In this document: one piece after another, positions 38,882 through 46,814 of the stretch
Layout: each line of letters starts with the position of its first letter
Numbering within the stretch: position 1 is the first letter of the stretch
Origin: Mesorhizobium sp. B1-1-8
GTDB lineage: Bacteria; Pseudomonadota; Alphaproteobacteria; Rhizobiales; Rhizobiaceae
Length of the DNA stretch: 64,000 nucleotides
Direction: 5' to 3'
Assembly: GCF_006442795.2 (NCBI RefSeq)
Contig: NZ_CP083956.1
Span: 496,001 to 560,000, forward strand
Made by a program: the position numbers and the translations under genes
The notes under the pieces: generated by a model
Told to the model about the DNA's origin: nothing
Databases searched by the model: none
Seen by the model: only the letters and a program-made list of their open reading frames with translations

Positions 38882-39600
38882 ACCGCTTTCGCAAGCGCGC
38901 CGGCGACTGCCGCTTCAGCCAGCGGAATGGCGTCCGGAGTGCCGACGGTGATCCAGCGGCCGTGCATCTTCATGCCGAACAGCCGACCGGCGGCGATCGC
39001 CTTGTCGAAATAGGCATTGAGCGAATGCGGGCCTTTAGGCGCGTCCTCGAAGATGCGCGGATGGATGATGGCGGCGCCGGCATAGATCAATCCCGTCGGA
39101 TCACCCTTTGAGCGCGTGAGCGCGCCGTCCGGCGCCGTCAGGAAATCGGTGCCGACGCAGTGCCCGGTGGCCGAGTCGAGATCGGTAAGCATCAGCAGAA
39201 TATCCATTTTCGCGCCGTCCCATGCAAGGGAAAGGCGCTGCAGGCTGGGCTGGCCGCTGTCGATCCAGAACGTGTCGGCGTTGATGATGTAGAAGGGCTC
39301 GCCACCCAGAAGCGGCAGCGCCTTGACGATACCGCCAGCCGATTCCAGCAGCGCCTCGCGCTCGTCGGAGATGACGATCTTCGGCGCCTTGCGGCCGGCG
39401 ACATGGGCGACGACCTGCTCGGGCAGATAGTGGACATTGACGACGGCCTTGGCGACGCCGGCGGCTTCCAGGCTGTCCAGCCCCCAGTCGAGCAAGGTCT
39501 TGCCGGCGACCGTCACTAGCGGCTTCGGCATCGTGTCGGTGATCGGCCGCATGCGCTTGCCGAGCCCCGCGGCCAGCACCATCGCGGTCTTCGGCTTCAT
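38878..39600 (-). CDS. murU: MurNAc-1-phosphate uridylyltransferase-like nucleotidyltransferase
   Basis: A 240-residue sugar-nucleotide pyrophosphorylase. AMVLAAGLGKRMRPIT at about 6-21 with MPKPL is the nucleotide-binding signature, ESAGGIVKAL and FYIINADTFWID (metal-binding aspartate) follow, and the protein ends after GRWITVGTPDAI. MurU activates MurNAc-1-phosphate to UDP-MurNAc in the cell-wall recycling bypass. The upstream gene carries an AmgK-like kinase that would supply the substrate, which favours MurU over a mannose-1-phosphate guanylyltransferase. It starts two bases after that gene stops and overlaps addB by four bases. Confidence 0.85.
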   Translation of the reverse strand: MKPKTAMVLAAGLGKRMRPITDTMPKPLVTVAGKTLLDWGLDSLEAAGVAKAVVNVHYLPEQVVAHVAGRKAPKIVISDEREALLESAGGIVKALPLLGGEPFYIINADTFWIDSGQPSLQRLSLAWDGAKMDILLMLTDLDSATGHCVGTDFLTAPDGALTRSKGDPTGLIYAGAAIIHPRIFEDAPKGPHSLNAYFDKAIAAGRLFGMKMHGRWITVGTPDAIPLAEAAVAGALAKAV

Positions 39601-39602
39601 GA

Positions 39603-41108
39603 TCAGCGTTCCTCCAGCAGGCCGTGGGCCATGTAGAAATCCCTCAACCCGGCAAGCGCCGGATGCGCCAGCGCCCGCCGCAGATAGTCGCGAATGCGCG
39701 GCAGATGTTTCAGATAGTAAGGCTTGCCGTCGCGCTTTTCGAGCCGCACGAAAATGCCGAGGATTTTTGAATTGCGCTGCGCCGCCATGATCGCATAGGC
39801 CTCTGCGAAGCCGGCTTCGTCGAACGCACCGGCGGCATGCCGCGCCGCGACATAGGCCGCGACCGTCCGCTGTTCGATCTCGGGCGAAATGCTCACACGC
39901 GCATCCATGGCGAGCGAGGCGACGTCATAGGCCGCCGGGCCGATCAACGCGTCTTGCACGTCGACGATGCCGAGCCGGTCATGCCCGGAGCGCTCGCCGC
40001 GCCAGATGATGTTGGGTGAGTGGAAATCGCGCAGCATCAGCGTGTATTCGCTGGCCTCGAGCCGGTCGAGCACCGCGTTCCATTCCTTGTGATAGCCTTC
40101 CCGCAACCCATCGCTTGCCGGCTTGCCGGTGACCATCGGTACATACCAGTCGACCAAAAGGTCGGCCTCGATCAGCATGGCGTCGCGGTCGAAGGGCGGC
40201 ACCTCGTGGACCACGCCGGGCGCGGCTTCCATGCGATCCAGCCAGGTCTTGCCATGCATCATGGCCAGCAGTTCCGCCGCCGCTTCGTAGCGTTCGGCGA
40301 TCGGCTGGCCGTCGCTGCTCAAAAATCCTTCCGAGCCGAGATGCTCCAGCAGCAGAAAACCCTGGTCGAGGTCCTGGGCGTGGATCGCCGGCACGCTGAC
40401 GCCGGCCGCAAGCAGCGCCTTGTCGATGGCGACGAAGGCGGTCATCGATTGCGCGGTATGGGCGATCACCGCATAGGGCTTGCCGTCGCGCACCGGCGGA
40501 CCGAGCACCAGCCGCGGCGAGTTCATCAGCACGCGCGGCGCCTGGCCGGGAAGCGAGACGATTTCATAGGAGCGCGCCGAGGCGTCGCCGACGAAATGGC
40601 GCCGGCTGGCATCGCCCCATCCGGCGGAAGCCAGGAAATCGCGCATCGCCAGCGATCGCGCTGCGCGCTCGAATGTGCCCGTCAGCCCGCTGAGCCTCGC
40701 CACCCGGCCTTCGTCCTGTTCGGCGAGCTCGATCCAGAGCGCGCTCTCCGGCAACCGGCCTCCGGCCCGTTCCGGCCATTCGATCAGCGCCGCGCCTTGC
40801 GCCAGCGCGTCATCGAGGCCGAGCTCGTCAAGCTCGTCCGGCGAGGACAGCCGGTAAAGATCGAAGTGATGGACCGGGATGCGCGTCTCGTAACTTTGCA
40901 CCAGCGTAAAAGTCGGGCTCGGCACTTCCAGGTCGGCATCCTCGGCCAGGGCCCGGATCAGGGCGCGGGCCAGCGTCGACTTGCCGGCGCCGAGATCGCC
41001 TTGGAGCGCAACCGCATCGCCGGCCCGCAACGCCATGGCGAGATCTTCGCCAAGCCTCGCCGTCGCAGCCTCGTCGGCAAGAAAACGCTCCAGCACCGCC
41101 TCTGTCAA
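39603..41108 (-). CDS. TsaE fused to AmgK-like sugar kinase
   Basis: A 501-residue fusion. Residues 1-150 are TsaE, the ATPase of the t6A tRNA-modification complex, with P-loop GDLGAGKSTLARAL at 37-50 and PSPTFTLVQSYE and HHFDLYRL nearby. Residues about 160-500 form an aminoglycoside-phosphotransferase-fold kinase like AmgK (anomeric MurNAc/GlcNAc kinase), with LLLEHLGSEGFL, the catalytic loop LRDFHSPNIIW and IVDVQDALIGP. Fusion of the two is known in Rhizobiales. The start is taken as TTG at 41108; a GTG four codons later is an alternative. It begins six bases after divL stops and is followed by murU. Confidence 0.9.
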   Translation of the reverse strand: MTEAVLERFLADEAATARLGEDLAMALRAGDAVALQGDLGAGKSTLARALIRALAEDADLEVPSPTFTLVQSYETRIPVHHFDLYRLSSPDELDELGLDDALAQGAALIEWPERAGGRLPESALWIELAEQDEGRVARLSGLTGTFERAARSLAMRDFLASAGWGDASRRHFVGDASARSYEIVSLPGQAPRVLMNSPRLVLGPPVRDGKPYAVIAHTAQSMTAFVAIDKALLAAGVSVPAIHAQDLDQGFLLLEHLGSEGFLSSDGQPIAERYEAAAELLAMMHGKTWLDRMEAAPGVVHEVPPFDRDAMLIEADLLVDWYVPMVTGKPASDGLREGYHKEWNAVLDRLEASEYTLMLRDFHSPNIIWRGERSGHDRLGIVDVQDALIGPAAYDVASLAMDARVSISPEIEQRTVAAYVAARHAAGAFDEAGFAEAYAIMAAQRNSKILGIFVRLEKRDGKPYYLKHLPRIRDYLRRALAHPALAGLRDFYMAHGLLEER

Positions 41109-41114
41109 AGCGCG

Positions 41115-43682
41115 TTACTCGGCCGCTTCCCGGATGCCGCCCGAAGGCGTGTCTGGGAAGGTGCAGATGACTGTCGTGCCCCGGTCCATGCCGGTCTCGA
41201 TGCGCACCGTTCCGCCATGCAATTCGACGAAGCTCTTGACGATCGACAGGCCCAGTCCGGCGCCGCGTCGGCGGCCGCCATTGGCGCGCGGCTCGAAGCG
41301 GCGGAACACCGATTCCAGCACATCGGGCGGCATGCCCGGCCCGTCGTCGTGGACCGAGAACTCGACCCCGTCGGCCAATTGACGGCAGGTGAGCGTGATC
41401 GTGCTCGCTTCCGGCGCGTAGTTGGCGGCGTTGCTGAGCAGGTTGTAGAGGATCTGGCGGACTCGGGTCTCGTCGCCATGAAAGCTCTTCGGCGCCGCCG
41501 CCGCATCGACCTCGAGCTTGATCGAATGCTCTTCCAGCCGGTCGGCGACAAGCTCGGCCGCCGCCGCAATCGTCCTGTCGATGTTCATCTCGGAAATGTC
41601 GAGCTGCATGATGCCGGCGTCAACCGTCGCTAAGTCCAGTATGTCGTTGACGATGGTCAGCAGCACCGAGGACGACGAGCCGACATGCTCGACATATTCG
41701 CGCTGCTTCGGCGTCAGCGGCCCGGTGGCGGGCAGCGACAGCAGTTCGGTGAAGCCGATGATGTTGGTCAGCGGCGAGCGCAATTCGTAGGAGACATGCT
41801 GCACGAACTCGTTCTTCAACTGATCCGACTTCTCCAGCGCCTCGTTCCGGTCCTTCAGCGCCCGCTCGACATTGACGGTGTCGGTGACGTCGACAAAGGT
41901 CATCATCACCTGCCCGTTGGGCAGGTGGATCACGGCATAGCTCAGCACCGTGCCGTTGACCAGCTGGGTCTGGCCGTGGCGGTCGCGGCGCTCGTCGTCG
42001 AAGCCGGTGATGGCGGCGACGAAGCCGGCCCACGGACTGTCTGCGGCGCGCTGGTCGCAAATGTCGCGGATCGCCGAGACATGCACATTGGGCTTGATCG
42101 CCTCCGCCGACAATCCCCACAGCGCGACGAAGGCCGGGTTGGAGAGACGAAGCCGGCCGTCCGGCCCGAACACGGCGACGCCTTCGGCCAGATTGTCCAG
42201 CGTCTCGCCCTGCACGCGCACGGCGGTCTGGTAGCGGCTTTCGAGGTCCATCTTCTCGGTCAGGTTCTCGAACACCCAGGTCACGCCGCCCTTGGGCTGC
42301 GGGTTGGCCACCACGCGGATCGTCTTGCCGTCCGGCAAATGCCACCAATGCTCCTGCGATTCGACGGCGCGATAGGCGCCAAGCAGGGTCTCCTTCCAGC
42401 GGCGCCATTCCGGTTGCTCGGCGATCTTGCCTTCGCTGCGCAACCGGTCGAGCAGCAGCGCATTGGAAGGGGCGCTGTGCAGGAAGCCGCTGTCGAGGTT
42501 CCACAATTTTTGGAATGCCTGGTTGAAGAAGCGCAGCTTCTCGTCGGTATCGAAGATCGCCACCGCGGTGTTGAGCTGGTCCAGCGTATCGGCGTGGCTT
42601 TGCACCGTCCGCTCGTATTCGGCGCGGATCGTCTCGGCGGCGCTGGTGTCGCAGGCAAGTCCGGCCGACCCCTCGGCGCCGGCGAAATCGGTCACCGCGA
42701 ACATGCGGCGGTCGCCTTCGATCACCGTCGACAGTGTCTGCTCGAAGACGGGACGCGATTTGTGCTGCTCTGCGATCTGCTCGCGCGCCTGGCCGCCGAG
42801 GAACTCCTTGGCCTCGCGCACCGCCGCTTCGGCGCTTGGCGCCTCCACCGCTTCGGCATAGGCGCGGTTGACCCATTTCAGCCGCCCGTCGGCCGAGCGC
42901 AGCCAGGTCGGCATCTTCAGCGCGTCGAGCAGGCCGAGCATGGTGTCGTAGTCGGCGCCGAGCCGCTGGTTCTCGATCTTCAGCCGGGCCTGGGTGCGCA
43001 AGGTCTCCGACAGCGAGATGAAACGCACCAGAACATGCGCCGCGCTCTTGCGGCCATGCACTTCGAGCGGCATGCCCGCCTGCGTCTCGATGACGAGGTC
43101 GAAGGCCTTGGTCCTCTCGCGCAGCGCGGCGACCGCATGCTCGAGCGCCGCCGCCGAGCGCGGCATCAGCCAGCGGCCGAAGGCGAGAAAGGCGGCCCGG
43201 TCGTCCGGCGCGCCGCTTTCGAGCGGCAGGCTGCCGATGAGCTCAGGCTTTTTGTTGTCAGAAGTCCAGACGATCAGGCGCTGGTCACGCAGATTGAGCA
43301 GCGCCTCGGAACGCTGTAGCGCCGCATTGACGTCGGCGATGCGGGCCCTGAGCTCGACGTTCTGCGCTGCCGTGCGCGTCCGCTCGCGGATCAGAAAGAT
43401 GGCGGAGACAAGGGCAGCACCCATGACGCCGACGAACATGGCAAGCTGCATCACCTCGACGGTGTTGACGGAAAGGCCTGCCTTCTCGGCGATGCCGGTA
43501 TCGGCATGCGCCGCAACGCCGAACAGCGGGCCAGCTAGCGCCGAGCCGGCAAGCAGCCTGCCGATGCCGGCGCCGGTGCGCCAAGCAAGACCGCCGCCTG
43601 TCGCGGCGGAGCCGCTCGTTGTCGAATCCTCATGGCCGCCGGAAACGGCCTGTCCCGCGCGTGGCGGGTTTTCCCCCGGCAT
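41115..43682 (-). CDS. divL: DivL-type PAS sensor kinase with tyrosine in the H-box
   Basis: An 855-residue membrane-associated kinase-like protein. One membrane segment (MQLAMFVGVMGAALVSAIFL) follows a Ser/Gly-rich start, then several PAS domains (MPTWLRSADGRLKWVNRAY; TAVAIFDTDEKLRFFNQAF; VAVFGPDGRLRLSN), a dimerisation helix and an HATPase domain (NLLSNAANYAPEA; DDGPGMPP; GAGLGLSIVKSFVELHGG). The phosphoacceptor site reads QHVSYELRSPL: Tyr632 (codon TAC at 41787-41789) replaces the histidine, the hallmark of DivL, which in Caulobacter regulates CckA through the response regulator DivK. The ATG at 43682 follows GAGGA. The tsaE-amgK-murU-addBA neighbourhood agrees with the usual divL locus. 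Confidence 0.9.
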   Translation of the reverse strand: MPGENPPRAGQAVSGGHEDSTTSGSAATGGGLAWRTGAGIGRLLAGSALAGPLFGVAAHADTGIAEKAGLSVNTVEVMQLAMFVGVMGAALVSAIFLIRERTRTAAQNVELRARIADVNAALQRSEALLNLRDQRLIVWTSDNKKPELIGSLPLESGAPDDRAAFLAFGRWLMPRSAAALEHAVAALRERTKAFDLVIETQAGMPLEVHGRKSAAHVLVRFISLSETLRTQARLKIENQRLGADYDTMLGLLDALKMPTWLRSADGRLKWVNRAYAEAVEAPSAEAAVREAKEFLGGQAREQIAEQHKSRPVFEQTLSTVIEGDRRMFAVTDFAGAEGSAGLACDTSAAETIRAEYERTVQSHADTLDQLNTAVAIFDTDEKLRFFNQAFQKLWNLDSGFLHSAPSNALLLDRLRSEGKIAEQPEWRRWKETLLGAYRAVESQEHWWHLPDGKTIRVVANPQPKGGVTWVFENLTEKMDLESRYQTAVRVQGETLDNLAEGVAVFGPDGRLRLSNPAFVALWGLSAEAIKPNVHVSAIRDICDQRAADSPWAGFVAAITGFDDERRDRHGQTQLVNGTVLSYAVIHLPNGQVMMTFVDVTDTVNVERALKDRNEALEKSDQLKNEFVQHVSYELRSPLTNIIGFTELLSLPATGPLTPKQREYVEHVGSSSSVLLTIVNDILDLATVDAGIMQLDISEMNIDRTIAAAAELVADRLEEHSIKLEVDAAAAPKSFHGDETRVRQILYNLLSNAANYAPEASTITLTCRQLADGVEFSVHDDGPGMPPDVLESVFRRFEPRANGGRRRGAGLGLSIVKSFVELHGGTVRIETGMDRGTTVICTFPDTPSGGIREAAE

Positions 43683-43798
43683 GTCTTGGTCCTCTTCGCC
43701 GCTTTGCAAGACCGCCCTGATGCGCCGCGGGCCTCTGTCCCCGGACCGCGAATCACAACAATAGCGCCTGCCGGAATCGGCGTGAAGAATCATTCGGC

Positions 43799-43838
43799 GC
43801 AAAAAAGAAGCCGGGCGGAAAGTCAACACCCGGCTTCA
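43799..43838 (-). terminator. Rho-independent terminator of ahcY
   Basis: GAAGCCGGG (43807-43815) pairs with CCCGGCTTC (43829-43837); on the minus strand a TTTTTT run follows at 43806-43801. It lies 27 bases after the ahcY stop and separates ahcY from divL. Confidence 0.9.
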
Positions 43839-43864
43839 ATATATGGTAGATATTTTCGCTTTGG

Positions 43865-45265
43865 TTAATAGCGGTAGTGTTCGGGCTTGAACGGTCCCTG
43901 CGGCGTCACGCCGATATAGGCGGCCTGTTCGCCCGACAGCTCAGTCAGCTTGGCGCCGAGCTTGTCGAGATGCAGCCGCGCCACCTTCTCATCGAGATGC
44001 TTGGGCAGCACGTAAACCTGGTTCTGGTACTGGCCGTGCTTGGTGAAAAGCTCGATCTGCGCCAGCACCTGGTTGGTGAACGAGGCCGACATGACGAAGC
44101 TCGGATGGCCGGTGGCGTTGCCGAGGTTGAGCAGCCGGCCTTCCGACAAAAGGATCATCCGTTTGCCGTCCGGGAAGGTGATCATATCGACCTGCGGCTT
44201 GACGTTGGTCCATTTCAGATTGCGCAGCGCCGCCACCTGGATCTCGTTGTCGAAGTGACCGATGTTGCCGACGATCACCATGTCCTTCATCGACCGCATA
44301 TGGTCGAGCGTGACGACATCCTTGTTGCCGGTGGTGGTGATGACGATGTCGGCGGTCGGCGCGGCGTCCTCCAGCGTGACCACCTCGAAACCGTCCATCG
44401 CCGCCTGCAGCGCGCAGATCGGGTCGACCTCGGTCACCTTGACGCGGGCGCCGGCGCCCTTCAGCGAGGCAGACGAGCCCTTGCCCACGTCGCCATAGCC
44501 GCAGACCACGGCGACCTTGCCGGCCATCATCGTATCGGTACCGCGACGGATGCCGTCGACCAGCGATTCCTTGCACCCATATTTGTTGTCGAACTTCGAC
44601 TTGGTGACGGAATCGTTGACGTTGATCGCCGGGAACGGCAGCAGGCCCTTCTTCTGCAGTTGGTAGAGCCGGTTGACGCCGGTCGTCGTCTCCTCGGTGA
44701 CGCCGCGGATCGCGTCCTTCTGCCGGGTGAAGAAGCCGGGCGAAGCCGACAGGCGCTTCTTGATCTGGGCGAACAGGATTTCTTCTTCCTCGCTGCCGGG
44801 GTTCGACAGCACATCCTCGCCGGCCTCGGCGCGGGCGCCGATCAGGATGTACATGGTGGCGTCGCCGCCATCGTCGAGGATCATGTTGGAGGTGCCGCCG
44901 TCAGCCCACTGGAAGATGCGGTCGGTGTAATCCCAATAGTCCTCCAGCGTCTCGCCCTTGACGGCGAACACCGGGATGCCGGCCTCGGCGATCGCCGCCG
45001 CGGCATGGTCCTGGGTCGAGAAGATGTTGCACGAGGCCCAGCGGATGTCGGCGCCCAGCGCCTTCAGCGTTTCGATCAGCACCGCCGTCTGGATCGTCAT
45101 GTGCAGCGAGCCGGTGATGCGCGCGCCCTTGAGCGGCTTCTTGTCGCCGAATTCCTCGCGGCAGGCCATCAGGCCCGGCATCTCGGTTTCGGCGATCTCG
45201 ATCTCCTTGCGGCCCCAGCCGGCAAGCGAGATGTCGGCGACCACATAGTCCTTGCTACCTGTCAT
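43865..45265 (-). CDS. ahcY: Adenosylhomocysteinase (S-adenosylhomocysteine hydrolase)
   Basis: A 466-residue NAD-dependent enzyme that hydrolyses SAH to adenosine and homocysteine, relieving inhibition of methyltransferases. [38 protein letters not shown] insertion and [17 protein letters not shown] (substrate site) are present; [20 protein letters not shown] is the NAD motif; the C-terminal KPEHYRY carries the lysine and tyrosine that complete the neighbouring active site. GGAG precedes the ATG at 45265 by eight bases. A symmetrical operator candidate lies about 110 bases upstream, and a terminator follows. It is probably monocistronic. Confidence 0.98.
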   Translation of the reverse strand: MTGSKDYVVADISLAGWGRKEIEIAETEMPGLMACREEFGDKKPLKGARITGSLHMTIQTAVLIETLKALGADIRWASCNIFSTQDHAAAAIAEAGIPVFAVKGETLEDYWDYTDRIFQWADGGTSNMILDDGGDATMYILIGARAEAGEDVLSNPGSEEEEILFAQIKKRLSASPGFFTRQKDAIRGVTEETTTGVNRLYQLQKKGLLPFPAINVNDSVTKSKFDNKYGCKESLVDGIRRGTDTMMAGKVAVVCGYGDVGKGSSASLKGAGARVKVTEVDPICALQAAMDGFEVVTLEDAAPTADIVITTTGNKDVVTLDHMRSMKDMVIVGNIGHFDNEIQVAALRNLKWTNVKPQVDMITFPDGKRMILLSEGRLLNLGNATGHPSFVMSASFTNQVLAQIELFTKHGQYQNQVYVLPKHLDEKVARLHLDKLGAKLTELSGEQAAYIGVTPQGPFKPEHYRY

Positions 45266-45376
45266 GGCAGTGCTCCGGTGTGATTTGTCCTATCAGCGCG
45301 CCGGCGCCGGGAGGCGCATGGAAGGGCGCGGATTGCCGGCCTGACTAGCAGATCGGTCTGAAAACGACAATGGGAT

Positions 45377-45392
45377 ATAAAGAAATCTTTAT
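45377..45392. promoter_or_regulatory. Candidate SahR-type operator of ahcY
   Basis: ATAAAGA-AA-TCTTTAT is a perfect 7-base inverted repeat, 112 bases upstream of the ahcY ATG in locally AT-rich DNA. ArsR-type SahR regulators responding to S-adenosylhomocysteine are known to control ahcY in Proteobacteria, and I recall similar ATAAAG/CTTTAT sites in Rhizobiales, but the match has not been tested. Confidence 0.5.
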
Positions 45393-45425
45393 TCGTGCAT
45401 GTCTTCGGAGCCAATTCATGTCGCT

Positions 45426-45477
45426 GTGACCCGAGGGTGCGCAGTGGTTTTGGGACAACGACATGGATAAAAACAGG
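45426..45477. repeat. Dispersed palindromic repeat, degenerate copy A7
   Basis: GTGACCCGAGGGTGCGCAGT and GGTTTTGGGACAACGACATG resemble the CCCGAAAGTGTGCAGCGGTT form of copy A1 with several changes and a weakened left arm. It lies between the HPr stop and the ahcY operator. Confidence 0.45.
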
Positions 45478-45479
45478 CC

Positions 45480-45776
45480 TTAGATTTCCTCGCCGAAGCG
45501 CGAGGCGATCAGCTGCTCCAACGCGTCCATGGCCGGTACGGCTTCCGGCCCGCTGGCGGTGACGCGGATCGAATAGCCGGGGCTTGCCGCCAGCATCATC
45601 AGGCCCATGATTGAGGTGCCGCCGACCTTCATGCCATCCTTCTCGACATGGATGGTGGCGTTGAAGCCGCTGGCGACCTGGACGAACTTGGCCGAGGCGC
45701 GGGCATGCAGGCCGCGCTGGTTGACGATCGGGAAGTCCCGCACGACGGCGTCCTTCTCCGGCGCATGCGCGTTCAT
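45480..45776 (-). CDS. HPr phosphocarrier protein
   Basis: A 98-residue HPr. The phosphorylatable histidine is His24 in NQRGLHARASAKF, and the regulatory serine is Ser55 in GGTSIMGLMML, the site phosphorylated by HprK. It relays phosphate from enzyme I to the EIIA protein encoded just upstream. No enzyme IIB or IIC is present, so this is a regulatory rather than sugar-transport PTS, as known in rhizobia. Its ATG overlaps the EIIA stop by four bases (45773-45776). Confidence 0.95.
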   Translation of the reverse strand: MNAHAPEKDAVVRDFPIVNQRGLHARASAKFVQVASGFNATIHVEKDGMKVGGTSIMGLMMLAASPGYSIRVTASGPEAVPAMDALEQLIASRFGEEI

Positions 45777-46174
45777 TTGCTGCTCAGGAGCTGACTGGCG
45801 ACATTGATGTATTTGCGTCCCGCCGCCTGGGCCTCGTCGAGCGCGGCGGCCATGTTGTCGCCCTTGCGGATCGAGGACAGCTTGATCAGCATCGGCAGGT
45901 TCATGCCGGCGATGACCTCGGTGCGGCCGGACTCCATCACCGAGATTGCGAGGTTCGAAGGGGTGCCGCCGAACATGTCGGTGAGCACGATGACACCGGC
46001 GCCGGTGTCGACGCGCGCGACCGCGTCGACGATATCGGCCCGGCGCTGCTCCATGTCGTCGTCGGCGCCGATCGCCACGGTCTCGAAATTGTCTTGTGGC
46101 CCGACGACATGTTCGACGGCATGCCGGAACTCGGTGGCCAGTTGACCGTGCGTTACGAGCACGAGTCCGATCAT
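45773..46174 (-). CDS. PTS mannose-type EIIA protein
   Basis: A 133-residue EIIA of the mannose family. The active histidine is His9 in LVLVTHGQLATEF; VIVLTDMFGGTPSNLA and VIAGMNLPMLIKL are family blocks. It would accept phosphate from HPr and, lacking a permease, probably acts as a signalling protein (ManX of rhizobial PTS). It follows hprK with a 164-base gap holding no strong terminator and overlaps the HPr gene by four bases. Confidence 0.93.
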   Translation of the reverse strand: MIGLVLVTHGQLATEFRHAVEHVVGPQDNFETVAIGADDDMEQRRADIVDAVARVDTGAGVIVLTDMFGGTPSNLAISVMESGRTEVIAGMNLPMLIKLSSIRKGDNMAAALDEAQAAGRKYINVASQLLSSK

Positions 46175-46338
46175 TCTCTGGTGGCTCCCGTCATCGCCGT
46201 TTCATGGGCGTATTTTATGTTCGCCAGCCATTCCAGGCGGCGGGAGCGCTATCTTGTCGACGCACGGCCGGTTGACAAGCCCAAAATTGCGCCGGTCCGA
46301 GCCATTTTGACGCATTGCAGCAAAAAACCCGGAGCCGA

Positions 46339-46800
46339 TCACAAAAAAGGCGCCATGCGCAGCCGCGCCATCACCACAGGCAACGCCACGGCGATGTTCT
46401 GCCGGGCGACATCGACGCGCGGCACCGGGCAGCCGGCGATCGTTTCGGTCGCCTCGTCCTGAAGTCGCGCCATCTCGCCACCTGGCACCAGCCGCACCGC
46501 AAGGTCGATCACGCCGGCAGGCTCGAAGGATAGCGGCCGCGGCCCGATCCCCGGCACTTCGGCGAGACCGGCGATGCTGGCGGGGGCATGGCACACCAGC
46601 CGGCCGCCATGATTGGTGGCAAAGAGCTGGTCGTCGCCGATCAGCCGGGAAAACTGGCCGCGCGCGCCGCAATGGTCGATCAGCGCCAGCGCCAGCGTGG
46701 TCTTGCCCGAGCCGGACGGCCCGGCGATGAGGATGCCGCGCTCGCCGATCAGGATGGCGGTCCCATGGATGTTCGGGAGCTTGGCGGCGGAATCGGGCAT
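46339..46800 (-). CDS. hprK: HPr kinase/phosphorylase, short alphaproteobacterial form
   Basis: A 153-residue protein holding only the kinase half of HprK. The P-loop is AGPSGSGKTTLALAL at about 26-40, with RLIGDDQLF (metal-binding aspartates) and PGIGPRPLSFEP after it. Full-length HprK of Firmicutes is about 310 residues with an extra N-terminal domain that is absent here, as is usual in rhizobia. It should phosphorylate HPr on Ser55. It starts 14 bases after chvG stops, placing it in the chvI-chvG operon and linking PTS signalling to the acid/envelope-stress pathway. Confidence 0.9.
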   Translation of the reverse strand: MPDSAAKLPNIHGTAILIGERGILIAGPSGSGKTTLALALIDHCGARGQFSRLIGDDQLFATNHGGRLVCHAPASIAGLAEVPGIGPRPLSFEPAGVIDLAVRLVPGGEMARLQDEATETIAGCPVPRVDVARQNIAVALPVVMARLRMAPFL

Positions 46801-46814
46801 GTTCCTGTCGGGAG

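Noticed and set aside
43683..43798. CtrA boxes (TTAA-N7-TTAAC) before divL
   Set aside because: No such pair is present in the 115 bases upstream of the divL start.
45266..45370. An SAH or SAM riboswitch in the ahcY leader
   Set aside because: The leader between the palindrome and the ATG does not show a recognisable conserved core or pseudoknot, and the palindromic operator is a simpler explanation.
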